Shown: positions 37,159 to 46,657, counted from the first letter of the stretch. The stretch is DNA of 64,000 nt from Pseudoalteromonas ostreae (GCF_018069805.1 NZ_JAGPYN010000005.1:1-64000); one strand, 5' to 3'. Numbers and translations are program-made. Notes: generated by a model from the sequence alone, not told the origin.

Positions 37159-38079
37159 TTATAAGCCTAATTTTTTTAAGCGATTAGCATGTTGACGGTA
37201 GACTGTCAGTGGATCGGTTGCAAATAAATGATGAAAGCCAATTAGTTGATTCACTTCATCAAGGTGATTCATGCGGTAATTATCTTTTAATACATAACCT
37301 AAATGGCTACTACAACGAGAGACTAAGCCATCGTCATCGCCTGGGATCAGCATTGAAGTGATCGCCAGTGCTGCATCTGATGGGTCAAATATATTTGTTA
37401 AAATTCGTGTGCCACTCCAAGAAAAGTAATATACGCCATTACTAGCATACATAGATCCTTGCTGGCATTGCTCTGCAGGTAGCCCTTCTGGGTATTTTTG
37501 ATTAAAGGCCAGCGCGCCCTCTGTAGTTAAGCTCCCCAATGCACCAAGCGCATCTTGTGGTAACTGACTATTGCCAGAGAGTAATGCGATTAACCCGCCA
37601 AATGCATCAAAGGCCGTTTTAGCGATGCCTTCTAACTTAGAGCCTGGGGTTATTCCTTGGCGGACCACATCAGCAACAGGGCTACCAAAATTAACACCAC
37701 CAACACTGGTCGCAGAGGCAACTAAGTCGGGGCGTAGTGAGGCAACATAGCGAATACTTTGCGCGCCTTGGCTATGACCAATGAGATTAACTTTTGTTGT
37801 ACCGTTTAATGCAATTATCTGTTCAACTTGTTGTAGCAATTGTTCACCTCGTTGTTCAGAGCTATTTAACGGTGAGACAGCTGTTACATAGACTTGTGCA
37901 CCATCTCTACTGAGGTTTGCTGGCACTCGGTAGAAATAATCAATCCCTAGAACATCGTCAAAGCCCATAATTCCATGGGCTAGTACGATGGGATATTTGG
38001 TTTTGGTGTAGCCTGCGTGGGTATTGCAGCTAAAAATAAATAGTAAACTGCATAAATATAGAATAGTTATTTTTTTCAT
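37159..38079 (-). CDS. lip: Secreted triacylglycerol lipase (foldase-dependent)
   Basis: A 306-residue alpha/beta hydrolase. It has a signal peptide (MKKITILYLC...CNTHA), then YPIVLAHGIMGFD (oxyanion hole), the nucleophile elbow VNLIGHSQGAQS, an Asp region DDDGLVSRCSSHLG and a His in LIGFHHLF. Two cysteines (EQCQQ and SRCSS) sit where the Pseudomonas lipase disulphide is found. It is probably secreted by the type II system after foldase-assisted folding. The ATG at 38079 is preferred over 38085 because GAG lies 8 bp upstream of it; only two residues differ. Confidence 0.9.
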   Translation of the reverse strand: MKKITILYLCSLLFIFSCNTHAGYTKTKYPIVLAHGIMGFDDVLGIDYFYRVPANLSRDGAQVYVTAVSPLNSSEQRGEQLLQQVEQIIALNGTTKVNLIGHSQGAQSIRYVASLRPDLVASATSVGGVNFGSPVADVVRQGITPGSKLEGIAKTAFDAFGGLIALLSGNSQLPQDALGALGSLTTEGALAFNQKYPEGLPAEQCQQGSMYASNGVYYFSWSGTRILTNIFDPSDAALAITSMLIPGDDDGLVSRCSSHLGYVLKDNYRMNHLDEVNQLIGFHHLFATDPLTVYRQHANRLKKLGL

Positions 38080-38307
38080 GGTCATTGCTCTTTATATTGT
38101 GTGTGAGCACGCTTTTGAGTTGTCAAAGCAACTTAAAGAGTGTGGAGTCTTTATTCCAATTATTTAATAGAGCAAATTTTGAGCAATAATTCAATGTTAA
38201 TATTAAGTTAAATTAACATGCAGTTTGTAGTATTAGTTATATGTTTATCAATTCGACTAGTTAGTACCTGTATTTAGTTTATTTATCATGGTTAGTTTGG
38301 TAAAGTC

Positions 38308-38428
38308 CGCGTCGTCCTCATCCTGTAGGACATCCTGTTGATGATGCACTCGAAAGGGTGCTCGTATTGATAGCTTCTCCCCAGTTTGCTATACCGGCCC
38401 AGCATTAATTTGTTGGGTCGTTTTTTTG
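38308..38428 (+). ncRNA. Candidate small RNA between the lipase and yceI genes
   Basis: The sequence contains a hairpin GTCCT...AGGAC (38313-38330), a second hairpin GCACTC-GAAA-GGGTGC with a GNRA-type loop (38345-38360) and an intrinsic terminator at 38395-38428. No coding frame is apparent. In E. coli the same place, between polA and engB, holds Spot 42 RNA, but I cannot align this sequence with the Spot 42 sequence as I remember it. The 5' end is a guess, based on a possible TAAAGT -10 element at about 38301. Confidence 0.5.
38395..38428 (+). terminator. Strong terminator of the candidate small RNA
   Basis: CGGCCCAGC and GTTGGGTCG pair over 9 bp (two G-T pairs) around an 8-base loop, followed by seven T. 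No protein-coding gene ends here on this strand, which is why an RNA gene is proposed. Confidence 0.85.
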
Positions 38429-38514
38429 TCTCTGTTATTTATTATGCTATTGATTGCACTTCATAGAACAAGTGATACCATTGAATCTCATTTTCATTTT
38501 GAAAGGAATGCGTG

Positions 38515-39099
38515 ATGGTTAAATCAATTGCGATATTAGGTCTTTCGTTATCAAGCCTATTAGTCTCTGGTGTTGCCTGTGCTGACTGGCAGGTTAACAA
38601 TGATCAAAGCAAAGTAAGTTTTGTGTCTATTAAGTCAAATAGTATTGCTGAAGTGCATCACTTCAAAAATGTGTCAGGTAGTTTAGCTGAAAATGGCTCT
38701 TTATCAGTCGATATTGAGCTGAGCTCAGTTGAAACGATGATCCCTATTCGTAATGAACGCATGACCAAGTTGTTATTTGAAACAGCGAAGTTTCCAACCG
38801 CAACCATAACAGCTAATTTAAGCAAGCAATTAAATGCGCTTGAGCCTGGCCAACATGTGTTTAAAGGTGTTAGTGCTGAACTTGATTTTCATGGTGCTAA
38901 GAAAGAGATTACAGTGGATGTTATAGCCAACCTGTCATCGCAAGGGGACATTACTGTTTCGTCAATGAGCCCAATTATTATTAATGGCGCAGACTTTGCT
39001 GTCATAGATGGCATTATGCAATTGCAAAAGTTAGCAGGTTTGCCATCGATAGCAACAGCAGTACCTGTTAGTTTTTCATTAACGATGAACAAGCATTAA
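38515..39099 (+). CDS. YceI-family periplasmic protein
   Basis: A 194-residue exported protein with a signal peptide ending SGVACA. The YceI lipocalin-like fold is indicated by WQVNNDQSKVSFVSIKSNSIAEVHHF at the mature N-terminus and MTKLLFETAKFPTATI in the middle. YceI proteins bind isoprenoid-type lipids; the physiological role is uncertain. The ATG at 38515 has GGA 7 bp upstream and is preferred to the GTG at 38512. Confidence 0.9.
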   Translation: MVKSIAILGLSLSSLLVSGVACADWQVNNDQSKVSFVSIKSNSIAEVHHFKNVSGSLAENGSLSVDIELSSVETMIPIRNERMTKLLFETAKFPTATITANLSKQLNALEPGQHVFKGVSAELDFHGAKKEITVDVIANLSSQGDITVSSMSPIIINGADFAVIDGIMQLQKLAGLPSIATAVPVSFSLTMNKH

Positions 39100-39102
39100 A
39101 TT

Positions 39103-39624
39103 ATGCACTCTTTGAATGAGCTTGCCACTGCACTTGAGCAGCCAAGCAAGCCATTTGCGCAATGGCAGCCGCAGCATTGTGGTGAGCTGCCAATTGTGAT
39201 TAATCAACAAGGAGATTGGTTTTATAGCGGTAGTAAAATTACTCGTATTGCTATGGTTAAGCTGTTTGCCTCAGTTCTGTGTAAAGAGCAGGATGCTTTT
39301 TATTTAAAAACACCAATCGAAAAAATAGCTATTACTGTCCATGATGCTCCCTTTATAATCGTTAATTGGCGCTTTGAAATGACAGAACAAGGGCAAGTGT
39401 TATGTTGTGTGGATAATTTACAGCGAACTTGGCTAGTAACCTGCGAACAACCTTTAGTAGTACAAGATTATCAGGGCAATGATGTGCCGTATTTACAGTT
39501 ACCGTATGGCTGTAGTGCTCGGGTATCAAGAAGTGTGTTTTATCAGTGGGCAGAAATAGCACAAGCTGATAAGCAAGGCTATTTCATTCAATCTGCGGGT
39601 CAGCGTTTTTACTTAAACGTGTGA
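39103..39624 (+). CDS. DUF1285 protein
   Basis: A 173-residue cytoplasmic protein starting 3 bp after the YceI gene, thus in one operon. It carries the DUF1285 pattern CGELPIVINQQGDWFYSGSKITR followed by PIEKIAITVHDAPFIIV. Function is not known. Its last codon abuts the end of the convergent engB gene, with no room for a separate terminator. Confidence 0.85.
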   Translation: MHSLNELATALEQPSKPFAQWQPQHCGELPIVINQQGDWFYSGSKITRIAMVKLFASVLCKEQDAFYLKTPIEKIAITVHDAPFIIVNWRFEMTEQGQVLCCVDNLQRTWLVTCEQPLVVQDYQGNDVPYLQLPYGCSARVSRSVFYQWAEIAQADKQGYFIQSAGQRFYLNV

Positions 39625-40287
39625 TTAAGCATCTGATTCAGGCGTTTGTTCAATATCAGTAGGTGGTATTGCAACAATTGGCCCTAGGAACCATTCATCT
39701 AATTTCTTCGCGACTTCAGGTAATCCTGTGCCTTTTAAAGATGAAAACGCATGAACGGTAATATCACCTTCTAAGCTGCTTAACTCGCGACGAACTTGCA
39801 GCACCTGTGCTTTACGTGCACCTTGCTTTAGTTTGTCGGCTTTAGTTAATAGTGCCAATACTGGAATTTCACTACCAATTGCCCAATTAATTAAATCGCG
39901 GTCTAAATCTTTAAGAGGATGACGAATATCCATTAAGATCACGATACCTTTTAAACTTTGACGTTTTTGCAGGTATTCACCTAATGACTTTTGCCATTTC
40001 TTTTTCATTTCGATCGGTACCTTAGCAAAACCATAGCCAGGTAAATCGATTAGGCGCATATCATCAACATCGGCTAATTCAAATGTGTTGATCAGTTGCG
40101 TACGGCCAGGGGTTTTACTGGTGCGTGCCAGTTTTTGGTCAGTTAATGCATTAAGAGCGCTAGACTTACCGGCGTTGGAGCGGCCAGCAAAGGCAACTTC
40201 AATTCCCGTATCAGCAGGCAATTTAGTGATATCTGGAGCGCTGGTAACGAACGACGCAGTGTTATATTTGATACGAGATTTGAGCAC
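39625..40287 (-). CDS. engB: Ribosome biogenesis GTPase EngB (YihA/YsxC)
   Basis: A 220-residue GTPase for assembly of the large ribosomal subunit. G1 is GRSNAGKSS (about 36-44), G2 around [10 protein letters not shown]3 [11 protein letters not shown]4 TKADK and G5 [12 protein letters not shown] start at 40287 is preceded by AGGAGAG. Its place near polA is conserved in gammaproteobacteria. It is divergent from the cytochrome c4 gene. Confidence 0.95.
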   Translation of the reverse strand: MLKSRIKYNTASFVTSAPDITKLPADTGIEVAFAGRSNAGKSSALNALTDQKLARTSKTPGRTQLINTFELADVDDMRLIDLPGYGFAKVPIEMKKKWQKSLGEYLQKRQSLKGIVILMDIRHPLKDLDRDLINWAIGSEIPVLALLTKADKLKQGARKAQVLQVRRELSSLEGDITVHAFSSLKGTGLPEVAKKLDEWFLGPIVAIPPTDIEQTPESDA

Positions 40288-40582
40288 AGGCTCTCCTAGA
40301 AACTTAATTAAGTATTACAGCGAGTAAACTTTACTTAATTAAAGTTCACTTAAGGGGCGCATTTTATACTATTACTACACTATTAAAAAGCGGATTTAGA
40401 CTAAGATAGCGGGCTAAAACCAACGAAAATGATACGGCGAAAGCTTAATCTAGGTCAAAACCCTATAATTTATAAGTTTAATATGAGTAGAAAACGTGCC
40501 AGAGAATTTATTATCGTGTAGAATATATGAATCACAACATCCATATTGTAGATGATACAGGGTCGGAAACAGAGAATTCACC

Positions 40583-41215
40583 ATGAAAAAAATAGCACTA
40601 TCTTTAACTATATTGCTTGGTGCGTTGTCAGCAAGCAACGCAACAGCATTTGATGGCGATGTAAACGCAGGTAAAGAAAAATCAGCAACGTGTGCGGCTT
40701 GTCACGGCCCAGACGGTAACGCGCCGGTTAATATCTACCCGAAACTTGCAGGCCAGCACGCGGATTATATTTATAAGCAACTTACTGAATTGAAGTCAGG
40801 TATGACCTCAGGCGGCAAAGAAGGTCGTATGGATCCAGTCATGAGCGCGATGGCAATGCCGTTGAACGATCAAGACATGAAAGATTTGGCTGCTTATTTC
40901 TCGTCACTTAACATGTCTGAAGGTGCGACACCTAAAGATGTGGTTGACGTTGGCGCAATGCTTTATAAAGCAGGTGATGCAGAACGTGGTATTCCAGCAT
41001 GCGCAGCATGTCATGGTCCACGTGGTAATGGTTCATCACTAGCTAAGTTTCCAAAAATTTCTTTTCAACATCCAGAATACATCAAGTCACAGCTTGAGAA
41101 ATTCCGTGATGGCACACGTCATAATGATTTAAATGGCATGATGCACGATATTGCCATTAAACTAACAGATAAAGACATCGAAGTGCTTTCTAAGTACTTA
41201 GGTGGACTGCACTAA
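40583..41215 (+). CDS. Dihaem cytochrome c4
   Basis: A 210-residue periplasmic electron carrier with a signal peptide (ending ASNATA) and two homologous domains. The haem sites are CAACHGPDGNAP (about 39-50) and CAACHGPRGNGS (about 135-146), with axial methionines in the MSAMAMPL and LNGMMHDI regions. It donates electrons to cbb3-type or other terminal oxidases. The divergent engB/cytochrome c4 arrangement is common in pseudomonads and alteromonads. Confidence 0.93.
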   Translation: MKKIALSLTILLGALSASNATAFDGDVNAGKEKSATCAACHGPDGNAPVNIYPKLAGQHADYIYKQLTELKSGMTSGGKEGRMDPVMSAMAMPLNDQDMKDLAAYFSSLNMSEGATPKDVVDVGAMLYKAGDAERGIPACAACHGPRGNGSSLAKFPKISFQHPEYIKSQLEKFRDGTRHNDLNGMMHDIAIKLTDKDIEVLSKYLGGLH

Positions 41216-41264
41216 AGTAGTAGAGATTAGTTTTATTATTAATCCTAAAATCTATAGTGGTTAC

Positions 41265-41291
41265 AAAAAGCAGCGCAAGCTGCTTTTTTTT
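41265..41291 (+). terminator. Terminator of the cytochrome c4 gene
   Basis: AAAAAGCAGC and GCTGCTTTTT pair around GCAA, followed by a long T-run. Confidence 0.9.
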
Positions 41292-41455
41292 GTATTTGTA
41301 TTTTGTCGATATCATCTCTTCCTTTGTAAGACATTGACCATACCTTGATGTAAGCTAAATCCTATTTTTATTTTTGTTTTTATTATAACTTATTGTAATT
41401 TAATGTTTTGGTTGTGTTGCGATTTGTGTTTAGGAATAAAAGTTATATAAATTAG

Positions 41456-41483
41456 TTGTAACAAAATTATTAATGCGTAAATT
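41456..41483 (+). promoter_or_regulatory. Putative promoter of the CsrB/C-type RNA
   Basis: TTGTAA (41456-41461) and TAAATT (41478-41483) are spaced by 16 bp. About 100-130 bp further upstream lie two TGTAAG words (41325 and 41350), each a half of the GacA/UvrY upstream element TGTAAG-N6-CTTACA, but the second half is poorly matched. Two-component control is therefore plausible, not shown. Confidence 0.4.
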
Positions 41484-41489
41484 AACCCC

Positions 41490-41806
41490 TGTCGCTGAAA
41501 CAATAAGAACAAAATGGACCAAGCTACACGGAAAGTAGTGTGACGTGATTATCAGGGATATGACATCGGTTGATGTCACCGAAGGAATATTAAAAAAGAG
41601 TCAATGAAGGCCGAAAATAATAAAATCTCACGGAAGTTTAAAATAAAAACAAAATGGAATGTTACACGGAAGGTAAAAATAATAACAACATGGAACAACA
41701 AAAATAATAACAATAATAAAGACTAAAAAGTCGAAGGGAGAAGTGTCCAGTTAAATGGCGCTCAGATTAGCAGGCGGTAGAGATGTTTTCTCTACCGCCT
41801 TTTTAT
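41490..41806 (+). ncRNA. csrC: CsrB/CsrC-family regulatory RNA
   Basis: An A-rich, gene-free stretch of about 315 bases carries at least nine GGA motifs, many as ACGGA or ATGGA. Some are in predicted loops, for example CTAC-ACGGAAA-GTAG at 41524-41538. It has a hairpin TGACATC-GGTT-GATGTCA (41561-41578) and a strong terminator at the end. Repeated GGA motifs are the mark of RNAs that titrate the translational regulator CsrA. The position just before yihI is the same as csrC in E. coli (yihA-csrC-yihI). The exact 5' end is inferred from the promoter-like motif. No protein frame is present. Confidence 0.85.
41772..41805 (+). terminator. Terminator of the CsrB/C-type RNA
   Basis: AGGCGGTAGAGA and TCTCTACCGCCT form a perfect 12-bp stem with a 5-base loop, then TTTTATTT. 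The stem closely resembles that of E. coli csrC (AGGCGACAGA...). Confidence 0.93.
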
Positions 41807-41971
41807 TTGTCCTGTTACAATAGCCATCGTTTATACTTAAGTGTATAGAAAGTGCGCAAGTAGTCGAGTTACCCAACCTCAATCCGCACAAACCGAATTC
41901 TTCTGGCAAGGCCAGCATTGCAACGCTAACATGGGCGTTGCTCAAAACCTCTTAAGTGAGATGATCAAGAT

Positions 41972-42556
41972 ATGAGTAGAACTAAAAAGTCACGTAAAAT
42001 CCCGTCTAACGGTCCTGTTCGTTTAAGTAAAGATAAGCTTAAAGAAATGCGTGCATTGAAAGAACAACGCGTTAAAAAGACCAAAGGTGCAAAATCAGGC
42101 TCACGTAATTCGATAGATGCTTTACAGCCTGAGAGTAATAGTAATCAGCAACATAAAGACAAACGTGTTGGTAGTAAAAAGCCAATCCCTTTAATTGCCG
42201 TTGCACCTGAACCAGTTATTGAGCTTAAACGTAACTTAAAGCCACAAGTTGAACTGAAAAAAGTAGTGCAGCCTGAGCTTTCACCAGAGCAAGAGCTAGA
42301 AGCGCTAGAAAATGACGAGCGCTTATTGAAACTGGTTGAGTTACATGAAAGTGGCCAGTTATTAACAGGTAAAGATGCTAAATATTTCAACAGCCGTATT
42401 GCACGTCATCAAGTGTTATGTGAATTGCTTGGTATTGAAGACGAAGCTGACGATTTTGATGATGAAGAGTTTAACGAAGAAGCTAATAGCGATTTTGATC
42501 ACTACTTGTCGAATGATTTAGCCAATGAATGGCTAGATGACGAGGACGATAAATAA
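41972..42556 (+). CDS. yihI: Der GTPase-activating protein YihI
   Basis: A 194-residue protein that stimulates the ribosome-assembly GTPase Der. It has a basic N-terminus (MSRTKKSRKIPSNGPVRLSK), a Lys-rich linker and an acidic C-terminal half (LEALENDERLLKLVELHESG, then a tail rich in Asp and Glu). This matches the family layout. It overlaps the next gene by one base (TAATG). Confidence 0.93.
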   Translation: MSRTKKSRKIPSNGPVRLSKDKLKEMRALKEQRVKKTKGAKSGSRNSIDALQPESNSNQQHKDKRVGSKKPIPLIAVAPEPVIELKRNLKPQVELKKVVQPELSPEQELEALENDERLLKLVELHESGQLLTGKDAKYFNSRIARHQVLCELLGIEDEADDFDDEEFNEEANSDFDHYLSNDLANEWLDDEDDK

Positions 42557-43068
42557 TGAACATAATGATCTTAGCTCTGTGTGTTGGCGCTGTGATCATT
42601 GCAGGGCTGGCATTTTATGCTGGCCAATTACTGTATAAACTCAGTGCGCAAAAAAAACTGATCGCGAAAGAGCAGGTAAAACAGCAAGCTAAGTTAGCTA
42701 AGTCACGTTTAGAGCGTAATGCCAAGCTCGCAGACAGCATTCATTTAATCGCCCGTGCGATGCATCAAGAGCAATGTGAGTTCTCAGAAGGGTGCTTACG
42801 TGTCTGGGTGCTAATGTCGCAATACAGCTTTAAGGATGACGAAGACCTTCCTGGGCGTTATCCAGGCATATTTGCGATGTATGAAGTGGTAAAAGAAATG
42901 CCAACTCATGACGCTCGTAAAAAATATTCGAAGAAAGAAATATTTAAACAAGACAGCGCTCGGTGGTGTGCTGAAGAAACTTATGCAGAGCAAATTAAAG
43001 CTGACTGTAAGCAAATCATTGAAGAGTTTAAAGCAGCCCCTGGTAGCGAAAACGTGGTGTTTAACTAA
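42556..43068 (+). CDS. DUF2489 membrane-anchored protein
   Basis: A 170-residue protein with one N-terminal membrane helix (MNIMILALCVGAVIIAGLAFYAG), then a basic coiled-coil stretch and a soluble domain containing RAMHQEQCEFSEGCLRVWVL. This is the DUF2489 pattern. Function unknown. The gene is translationally coupled to yihI, a pairing also seen in Shewanella and Vibrio relatives. Confidence 0.85.
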   Translation: MNIMILALCVGAVIIAGLAFYAGQLLYKLSAQKKLIAKEQVKQQAKLAKSRLERNAKLADSIHLIARAMHQEQCEFSEGCLRVWVLMSQYSFKDDEDLPGRYPGIFAMYEVVKEMPTHDARKKYSKKEIFKQDSARWCAEETYAEQIKADCKQIIEEFKAAPGSENVVFN

Positions 43069-43083
43069 TTTTATAGCATCAAT

Positions 43084-43113
43084 AAAAAAAGCAGACCTCG
43101 GTCTGCTTTTTTT
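43084..43113. terminator. Bidirectional terminator between DUF2489 and hemN
   Basis: AAAAAAAGCAGAC and GTCTGCTTTTTTT pair around CTCG. A-runs and T-runs on both sides allow termination from both strands. Confidence 0.9.
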
Positions 43114-43130
43114 ATGCTTGTGCACTTAGA

Positions 43131-44504
43131 TTAAATTACCCGAGAGAACCGAGTCGCGTTAATCTGTTTTTGTAAATGAGCATCAAAACACATACAAATG
43201 ATACGAATAAACAAATTGCCGCGTGCTGTGACGGTTATTAAGTCTGCATCGATAGTCACCATGCCATCTGCTATTAGCGGCTCAAGAGCTTGCAGTGAGC
43301 AGGCAAAGTAATCTTTAAAGTCGAGTTGATAGGTATTAGCAATACTGTGCATATTCAGTTCAAAGTGGCAAATAAGCTGTTTGATCACAGCAGCGCGAAT
43401 AACGTCATCATGATCAAGTTTCATACCTTTGCTGATTGCGCTGCCAAGCTGATCATCAATCGCGTGATAGTAATGCTTTAACTCTTTTTGATTTTGCAAA
43501 ATAGCAGTGCCAATTTGTGAAATTGATGACACCCCTAAACCCAGTAAATCACAGTCACCATGAGTGGTATAGCCTTGAAAATTACGATGTAATTGCTGAC
43601 TATTTTGTGCAATGGCTAACTCATTACTGGTTTTTGCAAAGTGATCCATACCAATAAACTGATAACCTGCGTTACTCATTTGTTCTAAGGTATTCTTAAA
43701 CATGGTGAGCTTATCGTGAGCGCTGGGTAAATCGGCGTCCTTAATTTTTCGCTGAGCGGCAAAGCGATCCGGTAAGTGTGCGTAATTAAATACAGATACA
43801 CGATCAGGGCTAAGGGCAATTAATTGCTCAATAGTCTCTTTAAAGCTCTCAGGGGTTTGCAGTGGTAATCCATAAATCATATCTGCATTGATTGATTTGA
43901 AGCCGAGTTCACGGGCTTCACCAATCAAACTTTTTACTGCATCAGCACTTTGTGGACGGTTAACGGCAAGCTGTACATCATCATTAAAGTCTTGAATGCC
44001 AAATGATACACGGTTAAAGCCAAGGCTACGCAAGTGGCTGAGCATGTCAGTTGCCAGTGAGCGAGGGTCTATTTCAATGCCTCGCTCTGCATCGGGAGCA
44101 AACTTAAAGTGCAGCTCAAGTAGCGCGATTAAACGGCTCATTTGGCTGGTTGTTAAAAAAGTGGGCGTGCCACCGCCTAAATGCAGTTGCTGTACTTGAT
44201 AGCTATCAAATAGCTGCGCTTGAGCGATGATTTCTTTTTCAAGATAATCTAGGTATAAGTCAGCTTTTGATTGATGGCGGGTTATTACTTTATTACAGCC
44301 ACAGTAATAGCAAAGCTGACTGCAAAAGGGAATGTGGATATATAAGGATAAGCTGCGACTGTTTGATGAGTTAATTGCACTGATCAAGTCTTGTTGTTGA
44401 TAGCCATCATTAAACGACAATGCAGTGGGGTAGGAGGTGTATCTTGGTCCAGACACATTGTACTTATTTATTAAGCTTTGATCCCATTTGGGTAAATTAA
44501 TCAT
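43131..44504 (-). CDS. hemN: Oxygen-independent coproporphyrinogen III dehydrogenase
   Basis: A radical SAM enzyme of haem synthesis under low oxygen. The 457-residue product has the [4Fe-4S] motif CSQLCYYCGCNK (about 60-71; C-x3-C-x2-C-x-C), LHLGGGTPTFL, FGIQDFNDDVQ and NADMIYGLPLQT, and it begins with KYNVSGPRYTSYPTAL as in E. coli HemN. The ATG at 44504 is chosen because AAGG lies 8 bp upstream; GTG codons at 44507 and 44513 are alternatives. An FNR-like box lies upstream. Confidence 0.95.
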   Translation of the reverse strand: MINLPKWDQSLINKYNVSGPRYTSYPTALSFNDGYQQQDLISAINSSNSRSLSLYIHIPFCSQLCYYCGCNKVITRHQSKADLYLDYLEKEIIAQAQLFDSYQVQQLHLGGGTPTFLTTSQMSRLIALLELHFKFAPDAERGIEIDPRSLATDMLSHLRSLGFNRVSFGIQDFNDDVQLAVNRPQSADAVKSLIGEARELGFKSINADMIYGLPLQTPESFKETIEQLIALSPDRVSVFNYAHLPDRFAAQRKIKDADLPSAHDKLTMFKNTLEQMSNAGYQFIGMDHFAKTSNELAIAQNSQQLHRNFQGYTTHGDCDLLGLGVSSISQIGTAILQNQKELKHYYHAIDDQLGSAISKGMKLDHDDVIRAAVIKQLICHFELNMHSIANTYQLDFKDYFACSLQALEPLIADGMVTIDADLITVTARGNLFIRIICMCFDAHLQKQINATRFSRVI

Positions 44505-44560
44505 CACGCGCACCTTTTATATCATTTTCGTTAGTATAAAAAGGATGCGTCGAGGGAATA

Positions 44561-44574
44561 TTGATCTACAACAA
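44561..44574 (-). promoter_or_regulatory. FNR-like box upstream of hemN
   Basis: TTGATCTACAACAA matches TTGAT-N4-ATCAA in 9 of 10 conserved positions. It is centred about 64 bp upstream of the hemN start. Regulation of an oxygen-independent haem enzyme by FNR (EtrA or Anr type) is expected. The box abuts the T-tract of the chemoreceptor's terminator. Confidence 0.55.
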
Positions 44575-44598
44575 AAAAGAGTGCCGGAGCACTCTTTT
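44575..44598 (-). terminator. Terminator of the chemoreceptor gene
   Basis: AAAAGAGTGC and GCACTCTTTT pair around CGGA. On the minus strand it is followed by a further T-run, 17 bp after the chemoreceptor stop. Confidence 0.88.
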
Positions 44599-44614
44599 GC
44601 TTATCAATATTGGC

Positions 44615-46657
44615 TTACTTAAGCTTAAACTGATTAACGGTTTTATTTAGTAAGCTGGCAAGCTCGTTAAGGTCCCTTGCTTCATCAGCAAGCTCAAGGG
44701 CATGATCTGCAGTGCTGTTCACTAAGTGATTAATTGCTGCTAAACTATTATTTATATCTTCGGCAACCACCGTTTGTTGCTCGGTTGAGGTGGCAATGTG
44801 ATGACTTTGATCTTGTACTTTAGTCACTGAGTCAGCAATGTTTTGCAATGCATCGAGGACTTCTTGAGTTTGCGTAACTGAGCTTTGCGCGCGCTCTTGT
44901 CCTTGTTGCATCATAGTTGAAGCTTGCTGTGCAATTTGCTGTAAGCGTGAGATCATGTTGCGAATATCATCAGTTGACTCTTGTGTGCGACTGGCCAACG
45001 AGCGAACTTCATCGGCTACGACCGCAAAGCCACGGCCTTGCTCACCAGCACGGGCCGCTTCAATCGCAGCGTTCAGCGCCAGCAAATTGGTTTGCTCTGC
45101 AATGGAATTGATCACATCAACTACGGCGCCGATGTTACCACTTTCTTGCTCTAAGCCTGCGACCACTTTAGCAGCTTCGCCAATATGGTCAGCTAAGGCG
45201 GTCATCACGCTTTGTGCATTTTGCGAGCGAGTGGCGCCATCTGCGGTGATCTGTTGGACTTTCTCAGCTGCATTGTTGGTGTGTTGTGCATTACGCGAGA
45301 TCTCCATAACTGTGGTCGCCATTTCGGTTACTGCAGTGCTAACACTATCAACTTGCTGTTTTTCTTGTTGAATTTCGTCATTAGTTTGTTGCGAAACCGA
45401 TTTTAATTGTGCCGCCGCATCGGTAAGTTGTTCAGCCTGTGTTGCGGTATTAAGCATCATAACGCGTAACTTATCGATAAAGGTATTCATATGATGAGCT
45501 AACTGGCCAACTTCATCTTTGCTATCAATAGTAATTTTTTGGGTTAAATCGCCATCACCAGAAGCAATATCGCGCATAATATGGGTTAAGGTGATGATCG
45601 GTTGTGAGATCATCTGTGTGGCCCATAAAATCATTGCTATGATGATTAATAAAATAAGAATAACCGAGCTGGTAGTGGTCATGACTGCGTCATTCACCGG
45701 CTCATCAATCATAGTGCGTGGCACTAAAATACCCACGTACCAGTTTAGATAAGGATGCTCTAATTGTAAGCGGTTATAAACCACAAAATATTCTTGTCCT
45801 TGCAAGGTTACTTTGGCATCACCTGCGACGTTATTTTTCATTTGCAGGTTGAGCGCACTGAAGCCTTGCGTGTCGCTAAATTGTTTTTCAAGTACTTCTA
45901 AGCCTTCTTTACCGTTAGGGCCTTCATCAGTGATTGAAAGTTTATGGTTAGTGCGGTTCGATAGGTGTACTACCTTTTGATCGCCATCGAGTAAAAAGCC
46001 AAACCCTTGACCGTTAAAACGAATATCTTCGACCATTTTATTGATTTTATTCAGTTGTAAATCTACGCCACCAAAACCAATGAGTTCGCGTTGCTTATTA
46101 TAAACAGGCTGTTGTACAACCGCTGAGGCATTACCTGTGGTTAAATCAACTGAAATGGGCCCAACATATAAACGGTTAATTTTTAATGCATTTTGCCACC
46201 AACCACGTTTATAAGCGTAATACGGCTGGCCATTATAGTGGGTAGTACGTTCATGCTCTTTAAAATATTCACCGGTTCTAGCGGAGGCAAAAAATGCCGA
46301 GAGAATATTTTCATCATTGCCACTAATGCGTATAAAGTCTTGATTTACTTCGTCGTAACCTGGCGCGCCTTGGAGTGTTTGGTCGCGTTTATCCCATGCG
46401 TCAAACCAGTTAACGAGATGAGGATTATTCACAAAAGTTTCTACAACTTTGCCATATTGAGAAAAATAGCTTTGCATAGACAGCTGTTCGCTTTGTAAGT
46501 AGCTGTATGCTTCACGTTCAATACTTTGACGAGACAAGGCGGCTATATGGTTCACAAAGTAAGCCGAGGCAATAAGTAACAGCACACTGATAGTGCCACC
46601 AATTAATAACAGTATTTTTTTTCGTAATGATAGATTTCGTAACATAAGTGCACACAT
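44615..46657 (-). CDS. Methyl-accepting chemotaxis protein with dCache-type sensor
   Basis: A 680-residue receptor. It has TM1 at about 14-36, a large periplasmic domain of the dCache type ([21 protein letters not shown], then [16 protein letters not shown]), TM2 at about 325-348, a HAMP domain ([20 protein letters not shown]) and a cytoplasmic signalling domain. The conserved hairpin tip is [20 protein letters not shown] (about 518-537). The ligand is not known. The start may be the ATG at 46657 or the one at 46645; neither has a strong ribosome site. Confidence 0.92.
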   Translation of the reverse strand: MCALMLRNLSLRKKILLLIGGTISVLLLIASAYFVNHIAALSRQSIEREAYSYLQSEQLSMQSYFSQYGKVVETFVNNPHLVNWFDAWDKRDQTLQGAPGYDEVNQDFIRISGNDENILSAFFASARTGEYFKEHERTTHYNGQPYYAYKRGWWQNALKINRLYVGPISVDLTTGNASAVVQQPVYNKQRELIGFGGVDLQLNKINKMVEDIRFNGQGFGFLLDGDQKVVHLSNRTNHKLSITDEGPNGKEGLEVLEKQFSDTQGFSALNLQMKNNVAGDAKVTLQGQEYFVVYNRLQLEHPYLNWYVGILVPRTMIDEPVNDAVMTTTSSVILILLIIIAMILWATQMISQPIITLTHIMRDIASGDGDLTQKITIDSKDEVGQLAHHMNTFIDKLRVMMLNTATQAEQLTDAAAQLKSVSQQTNDEIQQEKQQVDSVSTAVTEMATTVMEISRNAQHTNNAAEKVQQITADGATRSQNAQSVMTALADHIGEAAKVVAGLEQESGNIGAVVDVINSIAEQTNLLALNAAIEAARAGEQGRGFAVVADEVRSLASRTQESTDDIRNMISRLQQIAQQASTMMQQGQERAQSSVTQTQEVLDALQNIADSVTKVQDQSHHIATSTEQQTVVAEDINNSLAAINHLVNSTADHALELADEARDLNELASLLNKTVNQFKLK

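Noticed and set aside
38308..38428. Assignment as Spot 42 RNA
   Set aside because: The position fits, but the characteristic 5' sequence and unstructured regions of Spot 42 could not be recognised.
44917..45406. Plus-strand frames of 64-138 codons inside the chemoreceptor
   Set aside because: They are antisense to the highly conserved signalling domain and have no ribosome sites.
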